Shown here piece by piece: positions 16,227-23,501 of a stretch of DNA of 64,000 bases. Source of the DNA: Pseudomonas sp. Irchel 3E13. Lineage in GTDB: Bacteria; Pseudomonadota; Gammaproteobacteria; Pseudomonadales; Pseudomonadaceae. Positions within the stretch are counted from its first letter, which is position 1. Every line of letters starts with the position of its first letter. The notes beneath the pieces are model-generated. The model saw only the letters and a list, made by a program, of their open reading frames with translations, had not been told where the DNA came from and ran no database searches. Position numbers and translations under genes: made by a program. The DNA lies in NCBI RefSeq assembly GCF_900187455.1, contig NZ_FYDX01000019.1, positions 1 to 64,000 of the forward strand. Direction: 5' to 3'.

Positions 16227-17549
16227 TCAGTACTGCTGCCCCGGCACCCAGTTGGTCCCCGCCAACGGCACCCGCGCCATCGCCGCCGCTTCCACCGTCA
16301 GCGCCACCAGATCCTCGGGGTCAAGGTTGTGCAGGTGCGACTTGCCGCACGCCCGCGCCATGGTCTGCGCTTCCAGCACCAGCACCCGCAGGTAATTCGC
16401 CAAACGACGCCCCGCCTCCACCGGATCGAGGCGCTTGGACAGTTCCGGGTCCTGGGTGGTGATGCCCGCCGGGTCGCGGCCGTTCTGCCAGTCGTCGTAG
16501 TAACCCGCCGCCGAACCGATTTTCTTCAGTTCTTCATCCAGCCGCGGATGGTTGTCGCCCAGCGCCACCAGCGCCGCAGTGCCGATGGCCACCGCATCCG
16601 CGCCCAGGGCCATGGCCTTGGCGACGTCGGCGCCGTTGCGGATGCCGCCCGACACGATCAACTGAACCTTGCGGTGCATGCCCATCTCCTGCAGCGCCTG
16701 GACCGCCTGCGGAATGGCCGGAAGAATCGGAATGCCAACGTGCTCGATGAACACTTCCTGAGTCGCCGCGGTGCCGCCCTGCATGCCGTCGAGGACGATC
16801 ACATCCGCGCCGGCCTTCACCGCCAGCTTGACGTCGTAGTACGGGCGGCTGGCGCCGATTTTCACGTAGATCGGTTTTTCCCAGTCGGTGATTTCCCGCA
16901 GCTCGGCGATCTTGATCGCCAGGTCGTCCGGGCCGGTCCAGTCCGGGTGACGGCAGGCGCTGCGCTGGTCGACGCCGATCGGCAAGGTGCGCATGCCGGC
17001 CACGCGCTCGGTGACTTTCATGCCCAGCAGCATGCCGCCGCCGCCCGGCTTGGCGCCCTGACCGAGGACGATTTCGATGGCGTCGGCCTTGCGCAGGTCG
17101 TCCGGGTTCATGCCGTAGCGCGACGGCAGGTACTGATAGACGAGGTGCTGCGACTGGCCGCGCTCTTCCGGGGTCATGCCGCCGTCACCGGTGGTGGTGC
17201 TGGTGCCGGCGATGGTGGCGCCACGGCCCAGTGCTTCCTTGGCGTTGGCCGACAGCGCGCCGAAGCTCATGCCGGCGATGGTCACCGGGATTTTCAGGTG
17301 GATCGGCTTCTTCGCGAAGCGGGTGCCGAGCACCACGTCGGTGCCGCATTTCTCGCGGTAGCCTTCCAGCGGATAGCGCGACACCGAGGCGCCGAGCAGC
17401 AGCAGGTCGTCGAAGTGCGGCAGCTTGCGCTTGGTGCCGCCACCACGAATGTCATAGATGCCGGTCTCGGCGGCGCGCTGGATTTCCTGGATGGTCAGGC
17501 GGTCGAAGGTCGCGGACTCGCGCAGCACAGGGGTGTTTTTTTCGCTCAT
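16227..17549 (-). CDS. mgsC: N-methylglutamate synthase, FMN glutamate-synthase-like subunit
   Basis: 440 residues, like the FMN/synthase domain of GltB. Visible are the substrate channel stretch IAGMSFGALSANAKEALGRG, GQGAKPGGGGMLLG, and the phosphate-binding GGIRNGADVAKAMALGADAVAIGTAAL. Together with MgsA and MgsB it exchanges the ammonia/methylamine moiety to make N-methylglutamate. Homologues are also called GlxD. It is the last of four genes in the minus-strand arm, 21 bases after mgsB. The name rests on the complete gene set around it; alone it would be called glutamate synthase-like. Confidence 0.85.
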   Translation of the reverse strand: MSEKNTPVLRESATFDRLTIQEIQRAAETGIYDIRGGGTKRKLPHFDDLLLLGASVSRYPLEGYREKCGTDVVLGTRFAKKPIHLKIPVTIAGMSFGALSANAKEALGRGATIAGTSTTTGDGGMTPEERGQSQHLVYQYLPSRYGMNPDDLRKADAIEIVLGQGAKPGGGGMLLGMKVTERVAGMRTLPIGVDQRSACRHPDWTGPDDLAIKIAELREITDWEKPIYVKIGASRPYYDVKLAVKAGADVIVLDGMQGGTAATQEVFIEHVGIPILPAIPQAVQALQEMGMHRKVQLIVSGGIRNGADVAKAMALGADAVAIGTAALVALGDNHPRLDEELKKIGSAAGYYDDWQNGRDPAGITTQDPELSKRLDPVEAGRRLANYLRVLVLEAQTMARACGKSHLHNLDPEDLVALTVEAAAMARVPLAGTNWVPGQQY

Positions 17550-17570
17550 GGGAATACTCCTCGCCGCGGG

Positions 17571-18245
17571 TCAGTAGGCGGATGCGTTATCGACTTTGAA
17601 GTTGTAAAGCTGGCGAGCCGAGCCGTAGCGTTTGAAGCTGGCCGGGTCTTCGGCGAAGCCGGCGCGGTTGAGCAACTCGGCCAGTTCGCTCAGGTGCTCG
17701 GCGCGCATCTCTTTCTCGATGCAGTCCGAGCCCAGCGACTTGACCGTGCCCTTGACGTAGATGCGCGTCTCGTAGAGCGAATCGCCCAGCGCATCGCCGG
17801 CATCGCCGCACACCACCAGGCGCCCGGCCTGGGCCATGAAGCAGCTCATGTGGCCGATGCTGCCGCCGACCACGATGTCGACGCCCTTCATGGAAATCCC
17901 GCAGCGCGCGCCGGCGTCGCCCTCGATCACCAGCAGGCCGCCATGGGCGGTGGCGCCGGCGGCCTGGGAAGCGCTGCCTTTGACCCGTACCGAGCCGGAC
18001 ATCATGTTTTCCGCCACGCCGACGCCGACGTTGCCGTGCACGGTGATGCAGGCTTTCTGGTTCATGCCGGCGCAGTAATAGCCGGCGTGGCCCTGGATAT
18101 CGATGCTCACGGCCTGGTTCAGGCCCACCGCCAGGTTGTGCTTGCCGTCCGGGTGGCTGACCAGCCACTCGCGGTCCTGCACCTCGCCGTGCAGGGTCTG
18201 GTTCAGTTCACGCACCGTGGCGCTGGAAAGGTCGATGGTTTTCAT
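17571..18245 (-). CDS. mgsB: N-methylglutamate synthase, GXGXG beta-helix subunit
   Basis: 224 residues dominated by repeated Gly-x-Gly strands (GNVGVGVAENMMSGSVRVKGSA, GGLLVIEGDAGARCGISMKG). This equals the C-terminal GXGXG domain of GltB, made as a separate protein (GlxC-like). It is structural in the synthase complex. It lies between mgsA and mgsC with gaps of 12 and 21 bases, all in one operon. Confidence 0.85.
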   Translation of the reverse strand: MKTIDLSSATVRELNQTLHGEVQDREWLVSHPDGKHNLAVGLNQAVSIDIQGHAGYYCAGMNQKACITVHGNVGVGVAENMMSGSVRVKGSASQAAGATAHGGLLVIEGDAGARCGISMKGVDIVVGGSIGHMSCFMAQAGRLVVCGDAGDALGDSLYETRIYVKGTVKSLGSDCIEKEMRAEHLSELAELLNRAGFAEDPASFKRYGSARQLYNFKVDNASAY

Positions 18246-18257
18246 GTGCGGGGCTCC

Positions 18258-19157
18258 TCAGGCACGTTCCCAGATGTACATGGTGGCGGGTTCGGGCTCC
18301 CAGACTTTCGCCTTGTCGATGCCCGGCAGGCTGGCCAGCGCCTGGTATTCGGAGGCCATGGCGACGTAGTCCTCGGTCTCGGCGAGGATCGCCGGCTTGC
18401 AGGCGATCGGGTCGCGGATCACGGCGAAGCCGTTGCGGGTGCCGATGGCGAAGGTGAAGAAGCCGTCGAGGTCTTCGAGGGATTTATCCAGCGCCTCTTT
18501 CAGGCTGTCGCCCTGGCGCAGGCGCCAGGTCAGGTAGCCGGCGGCGACTTCGGTGTCGTTGTCGGTCTCGAAGGTGATGCCTTCGCGCTTGAGTTCCTGG
18601 CGCAGGCGGAAGTGGTTGGACAGCGAGCCGTTGTGCACCAGGCACAGGTCGGCGCCGGTGGAGAACGGGTGGCTGCCTTCCATGGTCACGGCGCTTTCGG
18701 TGGCCATGCGGGTGTGGCCGATGATGTGGCTGCCCTTCATCCCCTTGAGGCCGAAGCGCTCGGAGATTTCCCGCGGCAGGCCCATGCCCTTGAGGATTTC
18801 GATGCTCTGGCCGGCGCTCATGATGCGCACGTCCGGGGCTAGTTCGGCGAGGGCGGCGCGCACCGGTTCCTCGGCGCTGTGGGCCTTGAGCACGGCGGCG
18901 CTGGCGTTCTGGAACCAGTCCAGCGAGCAGCCGAGGCGGCCTTCCAGCTCGCCCATCAGGTGTTTCCAGTCGTAGCCGAGGTCGGTGGCCTGCAGGGTCA
19001 GCTTGACCCAGCCGTCGGCGACTTCATCACCGTAGATAGCGAAGCCGGCGCTGTCCGGGCCGCGGTCGGTCATGGCTTCGAGCATGGGTTCGAACAGTTT
19101 GCCGAGCTGGCCTTCAAGCTCGGGCTTCTTCAGGTAAAGGCCAACGATTCCGCACAT
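18258..19157 (-). CDS. mgsA: N-methylglutamate synthase, class II glutamine amidotransferase subunit
   Basis: 299 residues. ATG 19157 is chosen because it yields MCGIVGLY, whose Cys2 becomes the N-terminal nucleophile, and AGGAG lies 7 bases upstream; longer frames would destroy this. DRGPDSAGFA, GHTRMATES and LVHNGSLSNH are glutaminase-site motifs. In this pathway the domain is thought to release methylamine from gamma-glutamylmethylamide. It is homologous to GlxB. Confidence 0.88.
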   Translation of the reverse strand: MCGIVGLYLKKPELEGQLGKLFEPMLEAMTDRGPDSAGFAIYGDEVADGWVKLTLQATDLGYDWKHLMGELEGRLGCSLDWFQNASAAVLKAHSAEEPVRAALAELAPDVRIMSAGQSIEILKGMGLPREISERFGLKGMKGSHIIGHTRMATESAVTMEGSHPFSTGADLCLVHNGSLSNHFRLRQELKREGITFETDNDTEVAAGYLTWRLRQGDSLKEALDKSLEDLDGFFTFAIGTRNGFAVIRDPIACKPAILAETEDYVAMASEYQALASLPGIDKAKVWEPEPATMYIWERA

Positions 19158-19195
19158 GGCATGTCTCCTTGGGGCAGATGAAATCGGAGTGGTTG

Positions 19196-20530
19196 TCAGA
19201 AAAATTCGGTGTAACGCTGGATCTCCCAGTCGGAGACGTGGCGGCTGTACTCCACCCATTCCATGCGTTTCTGGCGGATGAACTCGTCGACGATCCCGGC
19301 GCCCAGCACTTCGCGGAACAGCGGGTTGGCAGCCAGGGCGTCGGTGGCTTCCTTGAGCGACTGCGGCAGGGTCTTGATGCCGCGGGCGGCGATTTCTTCG
19401 AGGCTGAGGTTGTAGAGGTTCTCGTTGCACACGAAGTCCGGTTCCAACTGGCGCTCGATACCGTCGAGGCCGGCAGCGATGATCGCGGCGGTCACCAGAT
19501 AGGGGTTGCAGCCGGCGTCCGGCAGGCGGAATTCGAGGCGGCCATACGGCACGCGGACCATCGCTGAACGGTTGTTGGAGCCGAAGGCGATGAACGCCGG
19601 GGCCCAGGTCGAGCCGGACAGCGAGCGACCGACGACCAGGCGCTTGTAGGAGTTCACCGTCGGCGCGGCGAAGGCGCACAGCGCCGGGCCGTGGGCCAGC
19701 AGGCCGGCGGCGAAGTGATAGGCCATTTTCGACAGGCCCATGCCGCTCGGGTCGCTCGGGTCGTGGAACAGGTTCTTGTTGGTCGCGCTGGCGATCGACA
19801 GGTGGAAGTGCATGCCGTTGCCGGCGCGCTTCGGATCGGGCTTGGGCATGAACGAGCAGATCATGCCCATGTCATTGGCGATCTCGCCGGCGGCCATGCG
19901 GAAGAAGGTGAAGCGGTCCGCCGACTCCATGGCGTCGCTGTAGGTGTAATTGATCTCGAACTGGCCGTTGGCGTCTTCGTGGTCGATCTGATAGATGTCG
20001 AAGCCCACCGGCTGCAGCGCTTCGGTCAGGCGTTCGAGGAATTCCCGCGAGCGCGACAGGCCCTTGTAGTCGTAGCAAGGCTTGTCGAGGTTGTCCGAGG
20101 CGTCCACCAGTTGCAGCTTGCCGCCGGCATCGCGGCGGAACAGGCTGAATTCCGGTTCCAGGCCGGTATTGAGGGTCCAGCCTTTGTCAGTCAGGCGCTG
20201 CACCTGCTGTTGCAGCACGTAGCGGGTGTCGTAGGGCCAGGGCTCGCCGTTGACGTGGCCGATGCAGACGATCCGGCCGTAGCCCGGCTGCCAGGGCACC
20301 GGCACCAGCGTGGACAGGTCGCCCCGGGCCATGAAGTCCGGGCCGTGGGGTTCCATGCCCATGCCGCAGATGGCGAAGCCGGCGAAACCGGCACCGTCCT
20401 CGGCCACCGCCTTGAGCCCGTTGACCGGAACGGATTTGGTCTTCGCGGCGCCATGGATATCGACGAACTGGGCCAGCACGTACTTGATGCCGTGCTGTTC
20501 GATGATGCGCTGCGTTTCAACTGGCAACAT
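19196..20530 (-). CDS. gmaS: Gamma-glutamylmethylamide synthetase (glutamine-synthetase-like)
   Basis: 444 residues of the glutamine synthetase fold: ligand motifs EPEFSLF, HEDANGQFEINY, NGMHFHLS, NNRSAMVRVP and GRLEFRLPDAGCNPYL. It is of the short GlnT/GmaS kind, without the adenylylation-site context of GlnA. It would ligate methylamine to glutamate with ATP. It is the first gene of the mgs operon, 38 bases ahead of mgsA, behind a sigma-54 promoter at 20689-20706. GlnT-type glutamine synthetase is the alternative name; the mgs and mgd neighbours favour GmaS. Confidence 0.88.
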   Translation of the reverse strand: MLPVETQRIIEQHGIKYVLAQFVDIHGAAKTKSVPVNGLKAVAEDGAGFAGFAICGMGMEPHGPDFMARGDLSTLVPVPWQPGYGRIVCIGHVNGEPWPYDTRYVLQQQVQRLTDKGWTLNTGLEPEFSLFRRDAGGKLQLVDASDNLDKPCYDYKGLSRSREFLERLTEALQPVGFDIYQIDHEDANGQFEINYTYSDAMESADRFTFFRMAAGEIANDMGMICSFMPKPDPKRAGNGMHFHLSIASATNKNLFHDPSDPSGMGLSKMAYHFAAGLLAHGPALCAFAAPTVNSYKRLVVGRSLSGSTWAPAFIAFGSNNRSAMVRVPYGRLEFRLPDAGCNPYLVTAAIIAAGLDGIERQLEPDFVCNENLYNLSLEEIAARGIKTLPQSLKEATDALAANPLFREVLGAGIVDEFIRQKRMEWVEYSRHVSDWEIQRYTEFF

Positions 20531-20664
20531 GATTCTTCACTCCTGGAAAAGGGCAAGGCGGTCGATAGAAGGCAGGCGAACAAGGACGGAACGCGCCAGC
20601 ATCTGTGCCCGAAGAAGCGAAACCCGCGGTGGGAAGCTGGCCTGGATCATGTGAATTCCAATCA

Positions 20665-20679
20665 GGAAATTTAGTTTCC
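20665..20679. promoter_or_regulatory. Operator 1: GGAA-N7-TTCC at the gmaS start site
   Basis: GGAAATTTAGTTTCC, spanning about +1 to +15 of the predicted gmaS transcript. It shares TCAGGAAATTTA(G/A)TTTC with operator 2 read on the other strand. It is probably bound by the neighbouring XRE-cupin regulator. Confidence 0.6.
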
Positions 20680-20688
20680 TTGCAGGAA

Positions 20689-20706
20689 TGCAATGCCCTT
20701 GCCAAT
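20689..20706 (-). promoter_or_regulatory. Sigma-54 promoter of the gmaS operon
   Basis: Read on the minus strand: TTGGCAAGGGCATTGCAT, with GG and GC exactly 10 bases apart. The match to consensus TGGCACG-N4-TTGCA is broken at only one position. The predicted start is near 20679, about 150 bases upstream of the gmaS ATG. Sigma-54 control fits a nitrogen-source pathway. Confidence 0.75.
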
Positions 20707-20808
20707 TTTTCAGCGGCCAACAGAAATGGCCCCGGCGTTGCACCGGTCTGCTGTTTATATGGGAAACTCTCTTTCACCCGAGGAAAGTCCCAGCGCCCTG
20801 ACCCGGCG

Positions 20809-20826
20809 CCGGGATCTTTTTTGCAC
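20809..20826 (+). promoter_or_regulatory. Possible sigma-54 promoter of the XRE-cupin gene
   Basis: CCGGGATCTTTTTTGCAC has GG (20811-20812) and GC (20823-20824) 10 bases apart and a good TTTGCA -12 box, but a poor -24 box. It predicts a start at about 20836. Confidence 0.35.
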
Positions 20827-20836
20827 TTTCTCAGTG

Positions 20837-20851
20837 CGAAATTAAATTTCC
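20837..20851. promoter_or_regulatory. Operator 2: CGAA-N7-TTCC before the regulator gene
   Basis: CGAAATTAAATTTCC, one mismatch from the GGAA-N7-TTCC palindrome, centred 38 bases upstream of the regulator GTG. It lies at about +2 to +16 of the transcript from the possible sigma-54 promoter, suggesting autoregulation. Confidence 0.55.
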
Positions 20852-20881
20852 TGAACCGAAAACAAGCAGGATTGACCGACC

Positions 20882-21475
20882 GTGAATACCGAGACCCCGC
20901 CTCGCCTTCGCCTGGAGCAGTACCTGGGCATGCAGATCCGCCGCGAGCGCCAGGCCCAGGAGCTGAAGCTGGCCGATGTGGCGCGCATCGCCGGGATCAG
21001 CCAAGGCATGTTGAGCAAGATCGAAAACGCCCAGGTGTCCACCAGCCTGGATATCCTCAGCCGCCTGTGCGATGTGCTGGGCATGCCGATGTCCAAGTTG
21101 TTCAGCCAGTACGACCAGCCGGACGGCAATGCGATTCTGGTCAAGGCCGGCGAAGGGATGGAAGTGGTGCGCCGCGGCACCGAGAAAGGCCACACCTACC
21201 ACCTGCTCAACCACACCCGTGGGCCGAAGAAGAATTTCGAGGCGTACATGGTGAGCATGGATGACGCCAGCGAAGAGTTCCCGACCTTCGCCCACCCCGG
21301 CACCGAGTTTCTGCACCTGCTCGAAGGTGAACTGGTGTACCGCCATGGCAACCAGCTCTATCACATGCAGGCCGGCGACAGCCTGACCTTCGATGGTGAT
21401 GTGCCGCATGGGCCGGAGAAGCTGGTGCAGGTGCCGATCCGGTTGTTGTCGGTGATGAATTACGGCAACGAATGA
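20882..21475 (+). CDS. XRE-family regulator with cupin sensor domain
   Basis: 197 residues from GTG 20882, with AGGA about 10 bases upstream. Residues about 14-68 are a lambda-type HTH (LADVARIAGISQGMLSKIENAQVSTSLDILSRL). Residues about 110-190 are a cupin (HPGTEFLHLLEGELVYR, then MQAGDSLTFDGDVPHGP) that would sense a small ligand. Such regulators often control the amine or amino acid genes beside them. It lies between the two arms of the methylamine cluster and has a palindromic site at its own start. Confidence 0.85.
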   Translation: MNTETPPRLRLEQYLGMQIRRERQAQELKLADVARIAGISQGMLSKIENAQVSTSLDILSRLCDVLGMPMSKLFSQYDQPDGNAILVKAGEGMEVVRRGTEKGHTYHLLNHTRGPKKNFEAYMVSMDDASEEFPTFAHPGTEFLHLLEGELVYRHGNQLYHMQAGDSLTFDGDVPHGPEKLVQVPIRLLSVMNYGNE

Positions 21476-21483
21476 AGTGCTGA

Positions 21484-21508
21484 TCGCGACGGCGTCGAGC
21501 CGTCGCGA
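21484..21508 (+). terminator. Hairpin after the XRE-cupin gene
   Basis: TCGCGACGGC, five-base loop, GCCGTCGCGA; it begins 9 bases after the stop. There is no T run, so termination may be partial. Confidence 0.5.
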
Positions 21509-21569
21509 AACCTGCCCAGCGTCACCCTCGCAAAAGTTTCCTCCCAAGATAAAAATTTTCCCCACAGGC

Positions 21570-21598
21570 TAGACCTGCACCTTCCTTTCGCCTATAAA
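21570..21598 (+). promoter_or_regulatory. Sigma-70 promoter of the purU-folD-mgd operon
   Basis: TAGACC, 17 bases, TATAAA, with a predicted start near 21605. No sigma-54 spacing fits this position. The start overlaps operator 3, as expected for repression. Confidence 0.55.
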
Positions 21599-21607
21599 AG
21601 CGCAAAA

Positions 21608-21622
21608 GGAATATTTTATTCC
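21608..21622. promoter_or_regulatory. Operator 3: GGAA-N7-TTCC at the purU operon start
   Basis: GGAATATTTTATTCC, a perfect 6-3-6 palindrome of the same form as operators 1 and 2, just downstream of the -10 box and about 93 bases before the purU ATG. Confidence 0.6.
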
Positions 21623-21714
21623 CACCAATAAATAATATTCACCGACAAAACGTCGCTTCACCGCTGAAATTTCCGCCTTGCGAGAGCTGCCGCCACTCCA
21701 CCCGAGGACCTGAA

Positions 21715-22581
21715 ATGCAACACGCCACCAGCCACTACATCCTCAAGATCAGTTGTCCGGCAACGTCCGGCATCGTCGCGGCGGTCACCACTTACCTGGC
21801 AGAAAAAGGCTGCTACATCAGCGAAATGTCGCAGTTCGACGACGAGACCAGCGGGCGTTTCTTCATGCGTGCGGTGTTCCGTTTCAACGATCACTACGAA
21901 GGCGACATCGATGAGGTCGAGCAAGGCTTCGACCCGGTGGCCCGGCGCCTCGACATGCAATGGAGCCTGCACGGCAGCGCGCAGCCGATGCGCGTGTTGC
22001 TGATGGTCAGCAAATACGACCACTGCCTCGCCGACCTGCTCTACCGCCACCACAAGGGCGAGATGGACATGCAGATCACCGCCATCGTCTCCAACCACCT
22101 CGACCTGCGCCCCATGGCCGAACGCGAGGGCATCCGCTTCATCTACCTGCCGGTGACCCGGGACACCAAGTCGCAACAGGAAGCCGCGCTGCTGCAGATC
22201 GTCGAAGAAACCGGCACCGAACTGGTGGTGCTCGCCCGCTACATGCAGATCCTTTCCGATGACCTGTGCAAACAGCTTGCCGGCCGCGCCATCAACATCC
22301 ACCACTCGTTCCTGCCCGGCTTCAAAGGCGCCAAGCCGTACCACCAGGCCTACGCCCGCGGCGTGAAGCTGATCGGCGCCACCGCCCACTACGTGACGTC
22401 CGACCTCGACGAAGGCCCGATCATCGAGCAGGAAGTGCAGCGCGTGGACCACAGCTACCTGTCCGACGACCTCGTAAACGTAGGCCGTGATACCGAAACC
22501 GTGGCCCTGTCCAAGGCGGTGAAATACCACCTGGAGCACCGGGTCTTCCTCAACGACGACCGCACGGTGATCTTCCGGTGA
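21715..22581 (+). CDS. purU: Formyltetrahydrofolate deformylase
   Basis: 288 residues; ATG 21715 follows GAGG at 7 bases. An N-terminal ACT domain (about 6-85) precedes a formyltransferase-fold domain with NIHHSFLPGFKGAKPYHQAY and the catalytic Asp in TSDLDEGPIIEQ. It hydrolyses 10-formyl-THF to formate and THF. As first gene of the operon it gives the methyl carbon of methylamine an exit, so the carbon is discarded and THF is freed. Another purU copy may exist elsewhere for purine balance. Confidence 0.9.
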   Translation: MQHATSHYILKISCPATSGIVAAVTTYLAEKGCYISEMSQFDDETSGRFFMRAVFRFNDHYEGDIDEVEQGFDPVARRLDMQWSLHGSAQPMRVLLMVSKYDHCLADLLYRHHKGEMDMQITAIVSNHLDLRPMAEREGIRFIYLPVTRDTKSQQEAALLQIVEETGTELVVLARYMQILSDDLCKQLAGRAINIHHSFLPGFKGAKPYHQAYARGVKLIGATAHYVTSDLDEGPIIEQEVQRVDHSYLSDDLVNVGRDTETVALSKAVKYHLEHRVFLNDDRTVIFR

Positions 22582-23501
22582 ACACGCCCATCTCCCCCAA
22601 AATCATCGACGGCAAGGCCGCCGCCGCCCGTGTCCTCGCCGAAGTGAAAAGCCAGGTGCAGGCGATGAAAACCGAAGGCATCACCCCCGCGCTGGCGGTG
22701 GTGCTGGTCGGCCAGGACCCTGCCAGCCAGGTCTATGTGCGCAACAAGGTGCTGCGCGCCGAGGAATGCGGCATTCGCTCGCTGGAACACAAACTGCCGG
22801 CGGAGACCGATGAATCCGCGCTGCTGGCGCTGATCGCGCAGTTAAATGCCGACCGCGATGTGCACGGCATCCTCGTGCAATTGCCGCTGCCGGGGCATAT
22901 CGACGAAACCCGCGTGCTCCAGGCCATCGACCCGCTGAAAGACGTCGACGGCTTCCACGCCGAGAACGTCGGCGGCCTCAGCCAGGGCCGCGACGTGCTC
23001 ACGCCTTGCACGCCCGCGGGCTGCCTGCGCCTGTTGCACGACACCTGCGGCGACCTCGCCGGCCTGCACGCGGTGGTGATCGGCCGCTCCAATATCGTCG
23101 GCAAGCCGATGGCCGCGCTGCTGCTCAAGGCGCACTGTACGGTGACCGTGGTCCATTCGCGCAGCGCCAACCTGAAGGAACTGTGCCGCCAGGCCGACAT
23201 CGTCGTCGCCGCCGTCGGCCGCCCGCGCCTGGTGGACGCCGACTGGCTCAAGCCCGGCGCGGTGGTGATTGATGTCGGCATCAACCGCATCAGCGAAGGC
23301 GAGCGCTCGCGGCTGGTGGGTGACGTCGACTTCGACAGCGCCCTGCCCACCGTCTCGGCCATCACCCCGGTGCCCGGTGGCGTCGGCCCGATGACCATCG
23401 CCTTCCTGATGAAAAACACCCTGACCGCCGCCCGCCTGCAACAACCGGCGTCGGTCACTTTCGCTGAGCATCCGGAGGCCGCATGCCCTTCAATCTCCTG
23501 A
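22578..23501 (+). CDS. folD: Bifunctional methylene-THF dehydrogenase / methenyl-THF cyclohydrolase
   Basis: 307 residues from a GTG overlapping the purU stop (GTGA). FolD motifs are visible: VGQDPASQVYVRNK with the catalytic Lys, the VQLPLPGHID segment, DVDGFH, VVIGRSNIVGKPMA and TPVPGGVGPMTIAFLMKNT. It oxidises 5,10-methylene-THF, the product of the mgd-encoded dehydrogenase, to 10-formyl-THF for PurU. It is a pathway-dedicated copy by position. Confidence 0.92.
   Translation: MNTPISPKIIDGKAAAARVLAEVKSQVQAMKTEGITPALAVVLVGQDPASQVYVRNKVLRAEECGIRSLEHKLPAETDESALLALIAQLNADRDVHGILVQLPLPGHIDETRVLQAIDPLKDVDGFHAENVGGLSQGRDVLTPCTPAGCLRLLHDTCGDLAGLHAVVIGRSNIVGKPMAALLLKAHCTVTVVHSRSANLKELCRQADIVVAAVGRPRLVDADWLKPGAVVIDVGINRISEGERSRLVGDVDFDSALPTVSAITPVPGGVGPMTIAFLMKNTLTAARLQQPASVTFAEHPEAACPSIS

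Larger units (their letters stand above)
20531..20881. promoter_or_regulatory. Divergent control region of the methylamine cluster
   Basis: This 351-base gap holds a near-consensus sigma-54 promoter toward gmaS, a weaker sigma-54-like promoter toward the regulator gene, and two copies of a GGAA-N7-TTCC palindrome, each at a predicted start site. TGCACC at 20739-20744 could be half an NtrC site. CCCGGCGCCGGG followed by ATCTTTTTT (20802-20822) looks like a weak terminator but overlaps the regulator promoter. A weaker palindrome match, GGAA-N7-TTCA, is at 20762-20776. Confidence 0.7.

Noticed and set aside
16200..18842. An 880-codon open frame on the plus strand
   Set aside because: It lies opposite mgsC, mgsB and mgsA, is rich in Ala/Gly/His/Arg without family motifs, and arises from GC-rich codon bias on the real strand.
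21560..21714. A sigma-54 promoter before purU
   Set aside because: No GG-N10-GC pair lies at the right distance from the operator; a sigma-70 pair fits.
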